Source: JBGAHD01 sp044226395 (GTDB lineage: Bacteria > Pseudomonadota > Gammaproteobacteria > Xanthomonadales > Ahniellaceae). Taken from it: a DNA stretch of 64,000 bases. The DNA is taken from NCBI GenBank assembly GCA_044226395.1, contig JBGAHD010000002.1:372001-436000 (forward strand), written 5' to 3'. Positions 23,533 through 32,279 of this stretch are shown piece after piece. The stretch's first letter is position 1; every line of letters begins with the position of its first letter. Under the pieces are notes generated by a model that was not told the DNA's origin, did not search any database, and was given only the letters and a program-made list of their open reading frames with translations. The translations under genes and the position numbers were made by a program.

Positions 23533-24867
23533 GTGTCGTCTTTGCCGTCATCGTCCCGCGCCGCCACCGATGTGCTCGTCATCGGCGGAGGGCCCGCCGG
23601 GTCGACCATCGCCACGCTGCTGCGACGCAAGGGCCTGAGCGTGCGCCTGGTGGAAAAGGACCGTCATCCGCGCTTCCACATCGGCGAATCGCTGCTGCCG
23701 ATGAACATGCCCATCCTCGACCAGCTGGGCGTGACCGAACAAGTCGCCGCGATCGGGGTGCGCAAGCTCGGCGCCGATTTTCCGACTCGCAACGAGCGCG
23801 GTTACAACACGTTCGAGTTTCGCCGCACGCTCAACCCGACGCCCGGCTTTGCTTATCAGGTCAAACGCGAGGAATTCGACGAGCTCTTGTTTCGCCACGC
23901 CGCGCGCGAAGGCGTGGACACGCTCGAGGATTGCCAGGTCGCATCCGTCGCTTTCGATGCCGACGGCGCCACCGCCACGGTGCGCCAAGGACAGTCCGCG
24001 AACGAAACCTTGCGCGCGCGGTACGTCGTCGACGCGACCGGTCGCGACACCTTGCTCGGCCGTCAGTTCGACCTCAAGCGCAAGAGCCGCGCGCATCAGA
24101 GCGCGGCCTTGTTCGCGCATTTTCGCGGCGTCACGCGTCGACCGGGCGAGGACGCGGGCAATATCAGCGTGTATCGCTTCGCGCACGGCTGGGTGTGGGT
24201 GATTCCCTTGCGCGACGACATCACGAGCGTCGGCGCCGTGTGCTCGCCGGAATACCTCAAGCACAAGCGCGGCCGAGGCGCCGAGTTCCTGATCGAAACC
24301 CTGGGCGGCATCGACAATCTGTCCGAACGCCTGGCCGGGGCCGAACTCGTGGGCCATCTGCACGCCACCGGCAATTATTCCTATGCCTGCAGTCGCATGG
24401 CCGGGCCGCGCTGGCTGATGGTGGGCGATGCTTACGCCTTCGTCGATCCGATCTTTTCCAGCGGTGTATTTCTGGCGATGAACAGCGCGGTGCTCGCCGC
24501 CGACGTGGTCGAAGCGGCCTTGCGCGAGCCTGCGCGCGAACCGGCGCTGCAATCGGCTTATGCGCGCACGATTCGCGAAGGCGTCGACGCCTTCAGTTGG
24601 TTCATCCATCGATTCACCTCGCCGGCCATGCGCTATCTGTTCGCCAATCCACGCAACAATTGGCGGCTGGAAGAAGCCTTGATCTCGATGCTCGCGGGCG
24701 ATGTCTTCCGCGACGGCGGCGTGCGCAAGCGCCTGCGTTTGTTCAAGGCGATCTACTTCGTGACCGCGCTCGGCATGTGGCGCGAGCAATGGCGCCACTA
24801 TCGCGCGCGCGGCGCGGGCATCGAGGCGCGCTTCGAAGGCGGCACGACGGGGCAGGATCATGCCTGA
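23533..24867 (+). CDS. Flavin-dependent halogenase-like oxidoreductase, pigment cluster (copy 2)
   Basis: 444 aa from GTG 23533. FAD site VLVIGGGPAGST, then RFHIGESLLPMN as in phenol-type halogenases, the WxWxIP signature as WVWVIP starting at W220, and FVDPIFSSGVFLAMNS. The second FAD motif is VVDATGRDTLLG. This set fits halogenases that act on ACP-bound phenolic or pyrrole substrates better than copy 1 does, so it is the better candidate for ring bromination of the aryl head. Its end overlaps the xanB2 start by 8 bases. Confidence 0.87.
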   Translation: MSSLPSSSRAATDVLVIGGGPAGSTIATLLRRKGLSVRLVEKDRHPRFHIGESLLPMNMPILDQLGVTEQVAAIGVRKLGADFPTRNERGYNTFEFRRTLNPTPGFAYQVKREEFDELLFRHAAREGVDTLEDCQVASVAFDADGATATVRQGQSANETLRARYVVDATGRDTLLGRQFDLKRKSRAHQSAALFAHFRGVTRRPGEDAGNISVYRFAHGWVWVIPLRDDITSVGAVCSPEYLKHKRGRGAEFLIETLGGIDNLSERLAGAELVGHLHATGNYSYACSRMAGPRWLMVGDAYAFVDPIFSSGVFLAMNSAVLAADVVEAALREPAREPALQSAYARTIREGVDAFSWFIHRFTSPAMRYLFANPRNNWRLEEALISMLAGDVFRDGGVRKRLRLFKAIYFVTALGMWREQWRHYRARGAGIEARFEGGTTGQDHA

Positions 24868-25849
24868 GCACGTCCTCGCCCTCGCGCCCACGGGCGCGGT
24901 CCGCATCGCCTACGAAGACGCCACGCGCTTTCCCGCGGGCGATGATGTGCTGGCCGCGCTGTGCTTCGGCGCGCGCGCGCCCGACGACGATCCGCGCTGG
25001 ACGCGCGTCGGTCTGCGCCCGCTCGATGGCGCGGCGCGTGCGGAAGTGTGGCGCGCGCGCGGTCCAGTGACGCGTGGCACGCACGGCGTGGTGCGCTTCG
25101 CGCGCGACGAAGCCCTGACCTTCGGCGTGATCGAACTCGACGAAGCCGCGGTCGGCGGCATCGAAGCGGCGGCCGAGCAAGCCTATGCCGCTATGCTCGA
25201 CGTCGTGCGTCACGGCGAGCACCCGCACGTGCTGCGCATCTGGAATTATTTCGACGCGATCAACCAAGGCACGGGCGACGACGAACGCTATCGGCACTTT
25301 TGTGTCGGTCGCGCGCGGGGCCTGGGCACGGCGCGATTCCCGAGTTTTCCGGCGGCCACGGCGATTGGCCGCGTCGATGGCGATCCACGTTTGCAGGTCT
25401 ATTGGCTGGCCGCGCGCGAACCGGGCGTGGCGCTAGAGAACCCGCGCCAGGTCAGCGCGTTCCGCTACCCGCGTCAATACGGACCGGTGTCGCCGAGTTT
25501 CTCGCGCGCGATGCTGGCCGACGCGCGCACGCTGCTGATTTCGGGCACGGCCAGCGTGGTCGGTCACGAGTCGCATCACGTCGGCGATGTGCTGGCGCAA
25601 TTGCACGAGACGCTGCGTAACCTCGACAGCATTCTCGCGGCGGCGCGCGCGCACGGCGGCGTCACCGCCACGCAGTTTGGCGCGCACAGTGCCTTGAAGG
25701 TGTATCTGCGTCACGCCGAGCACACCGAGGCCGTGTGTCAGGCGCTGCGCGAGCAACTGCCGCGCGGCGTCGACTTCATCGTGATCGAGGGCGACATCTG
25801 TCGTCACGATCTGCTGATCGAGATCGACGGCGCGCACGGCGCGGCGTGA
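24860..25849 (+). CDS. xanB2: Chorismatase XanB2-type (hydroxybenzoate-forming)
   Basis: 329 aa. XanB2 splits chorismate into 3- and 4-hydroxybenzoate plus pyruvate; 3-hydroxybenzoate starts xanthomonadin and 4-hydroxybenzoate feeds ubiquinone. Family blocks: VLRIWNYFDAIN, NPRQVSAFRYPRQYGPVSP, LLISGTASVVGHESHHVGD and the C-terminal FIVIEGDICRHDLLIEIDG with the acidic catalytic residues. It belongs with the FkbO/Hyg5 chorismatase superfamily. The gene overlaps the halogenase-like gene and is thus coupled to pigment production. Confidence 0.9.
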   Translation: MPEHVLALAPTGAVRIAYEDATRFPAGDDVLAALCFGARAPDDDPRWTRVGLRPLDGAARAEVWRARGPVTRGTHGVVRFARDEALTFGVIELDEAAVGGIEAAAEQAYAAMLDVVRHGEHPHVLRIWNYFDAINQGTGDDERYRHFCVGRARGLGTARFPSFPAATAIGRVDGDPRLQVYWLAAREPGVALENPRQVSAFRYPRQYGPVSPSFSRAMLADARTLLISGTASVVGHESHHVGDVLAQLHETLRNLDSILAAARAHGGVTATQFGAHSALKVYLRHAEHTEAVCQALREQLPRGVDFIVIEGDICRHDLLIEIDGAHGAA

Positions 25850-25856
25850 GGCGCGT

Positions 25857-27209
25857 CTAGTCGTTGCGTTCGAGACGACGCAGGGCGTCGAGCAAGCACG
25901 CGCGCGTGAGCTTGCCCACTTCATTGCGCGGCAATTCCGGCACGCACAGCAAGGGCCGCGGCAGAAAGGCGGGATCGATCATGCCGCGCAGGTCGTCGGC
26001 GATCTGCTCGGCCGTGCGCGCGCGCGACACCACCAACGCCGCGACGCGACGCACCGGACCTTCGCCATCGGGCTGAAAGACCACGGCGTCGGACACGCCC
26101 TCGATCGCGGCGAGGCGCCGCGTGAGGTCGGTCAGCGAGGCGCGCTTGCCGGCGATTTCGATCATGTCGACATGACGGCCGCGCAGCAGAAACCCTTCGG
26201 GCGTGAGCTCGACCACGTCCTGCAGCGGCGTGACCTCGGCGAACCATGGCGCGGCCACGCGCGTGCCGTCGGGTTCCGGCGTAAGGCTCACGCTGGGATA
26301 GAGCGTCCACGCCGGTTCGATCGCGGTGCGGCGATGGGCGATGACGCAGGTTTCGGTCGAACCGAACAGTTCACGCACTTCGGTCGCAAGCACGCGCTCG
26401 ACCTCGGCGGCGAGGCGCGGCTCGAGCGGCGCGGTCGCCGACAGCACCAGGGCCACGTCGGGGAAGCGCACGCCGGAATCGACCAGGGCGCGCAAATGCA
26501 CGGGCGTGCTCACCAGCACGCGCGGCGCGGGTACGTCGGCCAGCGCCGCCGCGACATCGCCGGGAAATAGCGGTCGACCCGCGTGCACGGCCATGTCGCC
26601 GATCAGGGGCAGCAGCACCGAAGTCTCCATGCCGTACATGTGCTGCGGCGGCACGGTGGCGATGACGCAGGGCTCGCCGTCGAGACCGCGCGCGGCGAGA
26701 CGCGCGCGAATCACGCCGGCGTTGAGCGCGTTGCTCGCCTGAAAACTCGCCCAGCGCTTGAGATGCGGGCGCGGATGACCGGTGGAGCCGGAAGTAAACC
26801 CAATGGCCACCACCGCATCGGCGGCGATCGTGGGCACGCGCGTGGCTTCACGCGTGACGCGGTCAAGGCGCGCGGCGACAAAGTCATCGTCGAAGCAGAA
26901 GGCGCCGCCATGCTGATCGGCCACCTCTTCGATCACGCGCGGCGCGCGCGACGAGGGCAGCAACGAGGTCTTGCCGCGCAGCGCGGCGGCGGCGAAGCCG
27001 ATCAGGAAATGAAAGCGGTCCTCGCACAGATTGATCGTGTGGCGCGCGCCGCCGAGTTCGGTGGCCACGGCCTCGACCAGGGCAAGAAATCGCCCGGCGC
27101 TGATCGCCTGGCCGGCGCGCCAGACGAGGGGGCGCGACAGGTCGTCGCCCGCGAGCAAGGGTAGGGGCGGCGCGGTCGGCGCGGGTTGTTCAATTCGACG
27201 GATCGACAT
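25857..27209 (-). CDS. xanA2: Hydroxybenzoate AMP-ligase (acyl-ACP synthetase) XanA2-like
   Basis: 450 aa adenylate-forming enzyme. ATP-binding A3 loop TSGSTGHPRPH, A5 LFGSTETC, and A8-type FLLRGRHVDMIEIAGKR with the C-terminal PRNEVGKLTR lysine. It would activate 3-hydroxybenzoate with ATP and load it on the ACP. The ATG at 27209 follows GAGGA with 5-base spacing; 15 residues of a longer frame are rejected. It converges with xanB2 (7-base gap) and diverges from the phosphopantetheinyl transferase gene. Confidence 0.88.
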   Translation of the reverse strand: MSIRRIEQPAPTAPPLPLLAGDDLSRPLVWRAGQAISAGRFLALVEAVATELGGARHTINLCEDRFHFLIGFAAAALRGKTSLLPSSRAPRVIEEVADQHGGAFCFDDDFVAARLDRVTREATRVPTIAADAVVAIGFTSGSTGHPRPHLKRWASFQASNALNAGVIRARLAARGLDGEPCVIATVPPQHMYGMETSVLLPLIGDMAVHAGRPLFPGDVAAALADVPAPRVLVSTPVHLRALVDSGVRFPDVALVLSATAPLEPRLAAEVERVLATEVRELFGSTETCVIAHRRTAIEPAWTLYPSVSLTPEPDGTRVAAPWFAEVTPLQDVVELTPEGFLLRGRHVDMIEIAGKRASLTDLTRRLAAIEGVSDAVVFQPDGEGPVRRVAALVVSRARTAEQIADDLRGMIDPAFLPRPLLCVPELPRNEVGKLTRACLLDALRRLERND

Positions 27210-27346
27210 GAGGTTCCTCGGCCATAGCGTCGCCCATGGCGCGCGCGCGTACAAGCGGCCCGGTGCCGAGCCTGTTACGCGGTGGCGCGCGCGGGCCTGT
27301 CAGTGGCGACTGGCCGCGCGCCCGGACGGCTGACTACACTGCGGCG

Positions 27347-27988
27347 ATGAGCAGCGAAGCGGTGTTATCGGCCACGCGCGCGCCGGGCGACCTCGCGCCG
27401 GGCGACGTGCACGTGTGGACCTTGCCCTGGCACGCCGAACGCGGCGCGCGCGAGGGCGAGGTGCTGGCCGTGCTCGCGAATTACGTCGGGGCGTCGGCCG
27501 AGACCCTCGCGATCGCGCGCGAACCGCGCGGGCGACCGGTGTTGGTTGGCGCCGCCGATGCGCCCTGCTTCGGCCTGACCCACTGCGATCAGCTGATGCT
27601 GCTGGCGGTGGCGACGCAGGCTTGCGGCATCGACGTCGAACACGTGCATCGACGACGACGCTATCGCGAGATCGCGGCGCAGTACTTCGCCGCGTCCGAG
27701 GTCGCCTGGATCGAAGCCGCGGGCGAGGCCGGCATCGCAGCGCGCTTTCATCGCCTGTGGGTGGCCAAGGAAGCCTTGCTCAAGGCCAATGGCCTGGGCA
27801 TCGGCGAGGGCTTGCGCGCGACGCGGCTCGAGGCGCGCGACGACGAGCTGCGCGTGGTCGCGGGACCCGCGGCCTTCGGCGCGATCGAGGCCTGGCACGC
27901 GCGCTGGTTCACGCCCGCGCCGGACTATCTGGCCGCGGTCGCGATCGCGCATCCGCGCGCGCGCGTGGTGCGCATCGTCGACGCGTGA
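27347..27988 (+). CDS. 4'-phosphopantetheinyl transferase (Sfp/AcpT type)
   Basis: 213 aa. The magnesium and CoA-binding motifs are intact: GIDVEHV and WVAKEALLKANG, with an upstream FGLTHC in place of the usual FNLSHS. It moves phosphopantetheine from CoA to the serine of carrier proteins. At the edge of the cluster, it probably activates the pigment ACP. Divergent from xanA2 and convergent (12-base gap) with the ArsR-like regulator. Confidence 0.92.
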   Translation: MSSEAVLSATRAPGDLAPGDVHVWTLPWHAERGAREGEVLAVLANYVGASAETLAIAREPRGRPVLVGAADAPCFGLTHCDQLMLLAVATQACGIDVEHVHRRRRYREIAAQYFAASEVAWIEAAGEAGIAARFHRLWVAKEALLKANGLGIGEGLRATRLEARDDELRVVAGPAAFGAIEAWHARWFTPAPDYLAAVAIAHPRARVVRIVDA

Positions 27989-28000
27989 CGCGCATCGCCC

Positions 28001-28687
28001 TCAACCGCGCGCCGCGAAGCAATCGAGAAACGCTCGCTCGCCCGCCACGGTGAAGATCACCGTGCGCGCGCCGCGCGCGCGCCGCGCCCAGCCTTGCGCG
28101 AACACATGATCGAGCAGGCGCGCGCCCACGACGCCGGCCAAATGAAAGCGTCGCTCGCCCCAATCGAGACACGGTCGGCACGCGAGTCGTCGCGAATCGC
28201 GCAGGCTCGCCGGGTCGATGCCCAGACGCGTCAGCCAAGCCTCGCCCGCGCGCGTGAGGGCGAGGCCATCGACGTCCTCGCGCAACCAGCGGCGCCGACA
28301 CATGGCGTCGTAGGCATGCACGCCCATCTCGCCGGCCAGATGGTCGTAGCACACGCGCGCCTTGCGCAGGCCCGGATCACGCGGTCCCGTGGCCACGCGC
28401 GCGACCGTGGCGCGACCGGCCAGGGCCTGCATGGCCTCGAGCAGCTGCGCCACTTCGTCATCGGCGAGTCGGAAATAGCGATGCCGCCCTTGCGCGGTCA
28501 TCGCGATCAGGCCGGCTTCGCGCAGCTTGGTCAGATGCGCGCTGATCGTGGGCTTGCTCACGCGCGCGACTTGGGCGAGTTCGGTCGCGGTGAGCGCGCG
28601 GCCATCGAGCAGCGCGGTCAGCACATTGGCGCGCGCCACGTCGCCGACCAGGGCGGCGATGCGCGCGATGTTGGGGCCGCCTTGCAT
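28001..28687 (-). CDS. ArsR-like winged-helix regulator with extended C-terminal domain
   Basis: 228 aa from ATG 28687, which has GGAGG four bases upstream. The winged helix covers about residues 5-85 (TATELAQVARVSKPTISAHL is the recognition part). The C-terminal half carries family-specific motifs KARVCYDHLAGEMGV and RLACRPCLDWGERRFHLAG. The metal-site ELCVC motif of classic ArsR/SmtB is absent, so the signal may be redox or a small molecule; the conserved cysteines are candidates. It is divergent from the NIPSNAP gene, and a perfect inverted repeat lies between them. Confidence 0.88.
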   Translation of the reverse strand: MQGGPNIARIAALVGDVARANVLTALLDGRALTATELAQVARVSKPTISAHLTKLREAGLIAMTAQGRHRYFRLADDEVAQLLEAMQALAGRATVARVATGPRDPGLRKARVCYDHLAGEMGVHAYDAMCRRRWLREDVDGLALTRAGEAWLTRLGIDPASLRDSRRLACRPCLDWGERRFHLAGVVGARLLDHVFAQGWARRARGARTVIFTVAGERAFLDCFAARG

Positions 28688-28744
28688 GTTGCCTCCGAGC
28701 CGATGAGCCTGAGCCAGTGTATTGAGCCCGCGCGCGCGGCGACA

Positions 28745-28768
28745 ATGGTTCGATGTCGGCCGAACCAT
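28745..28768. promoter_or_regulatory. Putative operator for the ArsR-like regulator
   Basis: ATGGTTCG (28745-28752) and CGAACCAT (28761-28768) are perfect inverted half-sites separated by 8 bases. They lie between the regulator start (28687) and the NIPSNAP start (28818). Half-site size and position fit a winged-helix dimer that represses its own gene and the divergent pair. Confidence 0.6.
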
Positions 28769-28817
28769 GGGCGCGGCGCGCGCGACTATCGTGGCGCCGT
28801 TGTCCACGGAGGCCACC

Positions 28818-29165
28818 ATGACCCTGACCTGTTTCATCCGCTATCAGATCGATCCGTTCCAGCGCGACGCCTTCGCCGAGTACGCGCGCGCCTGGGCTCG
28901 CATCATTCCCGCTTGTGGCGGCCATTTGCTCGGCTATTTCCTGCCGCACGAAGGCAGCAATGACATCGCCTGGGGCTTGATCGCCTTCGATTCGCTGGCG
29001 AGTTACGAGACCTATCGCGCGCGCCTGCGCCAGGATCCGGAAGGCCGCGCCAACTTCGACTTCGCGCGTGAGCGTCGCTTCATCCTGCGCGAGGAACGCA
29101 CGTTTCTCGAAGCCGTCGACGGCAGCGTGAACCAAGCGGCGCGCGACGCGGCGGGCTCGCCATGA
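28818..29165 (+). CDS. NIPSNAP family protein
   Basis: 115 aa, one dimeric ferredoxin-like domain. The start MTLTCFIRYQIDP, then FAEYARAWARIIPACGG, WGLIAFDSLASYETYR and RFILREERTFLEAV, are typical of bacterial NIPSNAP proteins found near oxidative or detoxification genes. GGAGG sits 5 bases before the ATG. The stop overlaps the start of the monooxygenase-like gene (ATGA). The pair is probably controlled by the divergent ArsR-like regulator. Confidence 0.88.
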   Translation: MTLTCFIRYQIDPFQRDAFAEYARAWARIIPACGGHLLGYFLPHEGSNDIAWGLIAFDSLASYETYRARLRQDPEGRANFDFARERRFILREERTFLEAVDGSVNQAARDAAGSP

Positions 29166-29542
29166 TCGCCGTGATTTTCGAAGCTTGGCCGGGCGAGGGG
29201 CAGCGCGACAGTTACTTCGACCTGGCCACGCGACTGCGGCCTTTGTTGGCCGAGGTGCCGGGACTGATCTCGATCGAGCGCTACGGGAGCCTGAGCGAAC
29301 CGGGCAAGCTGCTGTCGCTGTCGTTCTGGCGAGACGAGGCTTCGGTGACGGCGTGGCGCCAGCTCGAGGCGCATCGCGCGGCGCAAGCGGCCGGGCGCGC
29401 GCGGATCTTCGACAACTATCGTCTGCGCGTCGCGGCGGTCGCGCGTGACTATGGTCCGCGCGATCGCGCGCAGGCGCCGGAGGATTCGCGCGTGGCGCAT
29501 GACGGCGCGATCGCGCCCTGTCTGGGCGCGCGCGATTTGTAA
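29162..29542 (+). CDS. Antibiotic biosynthesis monooxygenase (ABM) domain protein
   Basis: 126 aa. Single ABM/YgiN-like fold: IAVIFEAWPGEGQRDSYFD, LLAEVPGLISIERYGSL, LLSLSFWRDEASVTAWR and AHRAAQAAGRARIFDNYRL. Such proteins are cofactor-free oxygenases or small-molecule binders of the dimeric alpha/beta-barrel group, the same fold as the preceding NIPSNAP protein. Translationally coupled to it. Substrate unknown. Confidence 0.87.
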   Translation: MIAVIFEAWPGEGQRDSYFDLATRLRPLLAEVPGLISIERYGSLSEPGKLLSLSFWRDEASVTAWRQLEAHRAAQAAGRARIFDNYRLRVAAVARDYGPRDRAQAPEDSRVAHDGAIAPCLGARDL

Positions 29543-29549
29543 GCGTCAG

Positions 29550-29581
29550 TCGGTGAAAGCCCGCGCGCGAACCGCGCGGGC
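29550..29581 (-). terminator. Terminator hairpin after topA (minus strand)
   Basis: GCCCGCGCG (29559-29567) and CGCGCGGGC (29573-29581) form a 9-bp stem with a 5-base loop. Read on the minus strand it follows the topA stop and is trailed by TTTCACC. Weak T-run, good stem; it may also end the ABM transcript from the other side. Confidence 0.5.
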
Positions 29582-29586
29582 GCGAT

Positions 29587-32118
29587 TCACGCGGGCGTGG
29601 TGGCCTTTTTCGCCGCGCTCTTGGCGGCTTTCTTGGCCGGCGCCTTCTTGGCCGCGGTGGCTTTCTTCGCCGCGGCTTTCTTCGCGGGCGCGGCTTTCTT
29701 CGCGGCGGGTTTCTTCTCGGCCGTCGCGCCATCGGCGGCGGGCGCGGCGGCCTTCTTGGCCGCGGCCTTCTTCCCCGCCGGGCCCTTGGCAGCCTTGCCG
29801 GGCGCGCCGCGACGACCGAAGCGCGCCGGCCGCGCGGGCGCGGCCTCGAGCAGCGCCGCGCATTCATCGCGCGTGAGCGACTTGGCTTCGCGATCCTTCG
29901 GAATGCGCGCGTTCTTGGTGCCGTCGGTGATGTACGGCCCGTAGCGACCGTTGAGCACCTGGATCGCGCCCTCGTCGAACGAGTTGATCACGCGATTGGC
30001 CGCGGCTTCGGCCTTCTCGCGAATCAGCTCGAGCGCGCGCGGCAATTCGATCGTGTACGGATCATCGCCTGGCTTGAGCGAGGCATACACCGACCCGTGC
30101 TTGACGAAGGGCCCGAAGCGACCGATCGAGGTGCTGACCTCTTCGCCATCGGGCGCCTGACCGAGATTGCGCGGCAGCTTGAACAGCTCCAGCGCCTCGG
30201 CCAGACCAATCGTGTGCAGACTCTGGCCCTGACGCAGCGAGGCGAAGCGCGGCTTGTCGCCGTCTTCCTTGGTGCCGATCTGCGCGAAGGGCCCATAGCG
30301 ACCCAGGCGCACGGTGACTGGCTTGCCGCTGGCCGGATCGGTGCCGAGCACGCGGGCGCTCTTGGCCTCGTCGAGCGAGACGGTTTCCATCTTGTCGGCG
30401 ACCAGACGCTTGAACGGCGTCCAGAACTTGCGCATCAAGGGCACCCAGTCCTCTTCGCCGCGACTGACCGCGTCGAGTTCGTCCTCGAGCTTGGCGGTGA
30501 AGTCGTAGTCGACGTACTGAGTGAAGTGATTGGACAGGAACTTCGCGACCACGCGACCCACGTCCGTGGGACGAAAGCGTCGGTTGTCGAGCAACACGTA
30601 CTCGCGCGAGAGCAGGGTCTGGATGATCGAGGCATAGGTCGAGGGACGGCCGATGCCGTGTTCCTCCAGCGCCTTGACCAGACTCGCCTCGGAAAACCGC
30701 GGCGGCGGCTCGGTGAAATGCTGATCGGCGATCACCGCCGACATCGGCACTCGATCGCCCTTGGTCATGGCGGGCAGGCGACGACCTTCGTCCTCGTCTT
30801 CCTCGCTGCGCTGATCCTTGCCTTCCTCGTACACGGCGAGAAAGCCCGGCTCGACCACGGTCGTGCCGGTGGCGCGGAACGCATGCCCCTTGCCGGCGGC
30901 GAGATCGACCGACACGGTGTTGAGCAGGGCCGGCGCCATCTGGCAGGCGACCGTGCGCTTCCAGATCAGCTCGTACAACTTGGTCTGATCGGGATTGAGA
31001 AAACTCGCCACTGATTCCGGCGCGCGCAGGGCCGAGGTCGGACGAATCGCTTCATGCGCCTCTTGCGCGTTCTTCGACTTGGTCTTGAACACGTTCGGCG
31101 CCGGCGGCAGCGACTGCGCGCCGTAGCGCGAGGCGATGACCTGACGCAGCTCGGCGATGGCGTCATTGGCCAGGTGTGTGGCGTCGGTACGCATGTAGGT
31201 GATCAGACCGACGATGCCTTCGCCACCGAGCGCGATGCCTTCATACAACTGCTGCGCGATGCGCATGGTGCGGCTGGTGGAGAATCCGAGCTTGCGCGCG
31301 GCCTCCTGCTGCAAGGTCGAGGTGATGAAGGGCGCGGCCGGACGACGTTGGCGCTGCTTGGATTGCACCTCGTCGACCAGCAACGAACCACCGGCGGCCT
31401 CGAGCAGCTTGGCGCGCGCGGCCTCGGCGGCATCGCCGTCGCGGAAGGTGAATTGCTCGACCTTCTGCCCGTCGAAGCGCAGCAGCTTGGCGCCGAAGGG
31501 TTGGTCGCGATGACTCAGCTGCGCCGCGATGGTCCAGTATTCCTGCGACTGGAAGCGTTCGATCTCTTCCTCGCGCTCGACAATCATGCGCAGCGCCGGC
31601 GATTGCACGCGACCGGCCGACAGGCCCGTCTGCACCTTGCGCCACAGCACCGGCGAGAGATTGAAGCCGACCAAGTAATCCAGCGCGCGACGCGCTTGCT
31701 GCGCGTTGACCAGATCGCCCGAGATGCGACGCGGATGCGCGATCGCCTCGTTGATCGCCTTGGGCGTGATTTCGCTGAAGGTGACGCGGTGCACGGACTT
31801 GCCTTCGGTCAGGCCGCGCTCTTTCAAGATCTCGGCGATGTGCCAGCTGATCGCCTCGCCTTCGCGATCCAAGTCGGTCGCCAGATACAGGGCATCGGCG
31901 GCGCGGGCGGCGCGGGCGATGGCGTCGACGTGGCGCTCGTTCTTCTCGATCAACTCGTAGCGCATGTTGAAGTCGCGCTCGGGATCGACCGCGCCTTCGC
32001 GCGGCACCAGGTCACGGACATGACCGTAGGAGGCAAGGACGGTGAAGTCCTTGCCCAGATACTTGTTGATCGTCTTCGCCTTCGCCGGCGATTCGACGAT
32101 GAGCAGGTTCTTGGCCAT
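29587..32118 (-). CDS. topA: DNA topoisomerase I with lysine/alanine-rich tail
   Basis: 843 aa. Type IA enzyme that relaxes negative supercoils. TOPRIM domain at the N-terminus (LLIVESPAKAKTINKYLG; ATDLDREGEAISWHI), then the active-site region GLITYMRTDATHLA with the catalytic tyrosine. Three C-terminal repeats are marked VRLGRYGPFAQIG, SIGRFGPFVKHG and VLNGRYGPYITDG. The four-cysteine zinc fingers of Escherichia coli TopA are not present. The last 60 or so residues are almost only Ala, Lys and Pro (KKAAAKKA-type runs), like histone H1 tails, and probably bind DNA. Confidence 0.97.
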   Translation of the reverse strand: MAKNLLIVESPAKAKTINKYLGKDFTVLASYGHVRDLVPREGAVDPERDFNMRYELIEKNERHVDAIARAARAADALYLATDLDREGEAISWHIAEILKERGLTEGKSVHRVTFSEITPKAINEAIAHPRRISGDLVNAQQARRALDYLVGFNLSPVLWRKVQTGLSAGRVQSPALRMIVEREEEIERFQSQEYWTIAAQLSHRDQPFGAKLLRFDGQKVEQFTFRDGDAAEAARAKLLEAAGGSLLVDEVQSKQRQRRPAAPFITSTLQQEAARKLGFSTSRTMRIAQQLYEGIALGGEGIVGLITYMRTDATHLANDAIAELRQVIASRYGAQSLPPAPNVFKTKSKNAQEAHEAIRPTSALRAPESVASFLNPDQTKLYELIWKRTVACQMAPALLNTVSVDLAAGKGHAFRATGTTVVEPGFLAVYEEGKDQRSEEDEDEGRRLPAMTKGDRVPMSAVIADQHFTEPPPRFSEASLVKALEEHGIGRPSTYASIIQTLLSREYVLLDNRRFRPTDVGRVVAKFLSNHFTQYVDYDFTAKLEDELDAVSRGEEDWVPLMRKFWTPFKRLVADKMETVSLDEAKSARVLGTDPASGKPVTVRLGRYGPFAQIGTKEDGDKPRFASLRQGQSLHTIGLAEALELFKLPRNLGQAPDGEEVSTSIGRFGPFVKHGSVYASLKPGDDPYTIELPRALELIREKAEAAANRVINSFDEGAIQVLNGRYGPYITDGTKNARIPKDREAKSLTRDECAALLEAAPARPARFGRRGAPGKAAKGPAGKKAAAKKAAAPAADGATAEKKPAAKKAAPAKKAAAKKATAAKKAPAKKAAKSAAKKATTPA

Positions 32119-32279
32119 GATCAGAGATTCTTTCCGTTTTCAGCCGCTTGCGCGCGCCGGGGCAGGCCCGGTCGGGACCGACCGGCCCTCGCGCGCGCGT
32201 ACGCGCGCATGATTTCAGTGTCAACACACGGGCGGCGCCCGGTCAAGCGCGGGCGCCGGCGGATGATCGGAACCGAGAC

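Noticed and set aside
29597..29760. Repeated GGCTTTCTTGG-like units as a VNTR or CRISPR
   Set aside because: They encode the Lys/Ala-rich TopA tail; there are no unique spacers of regular length.
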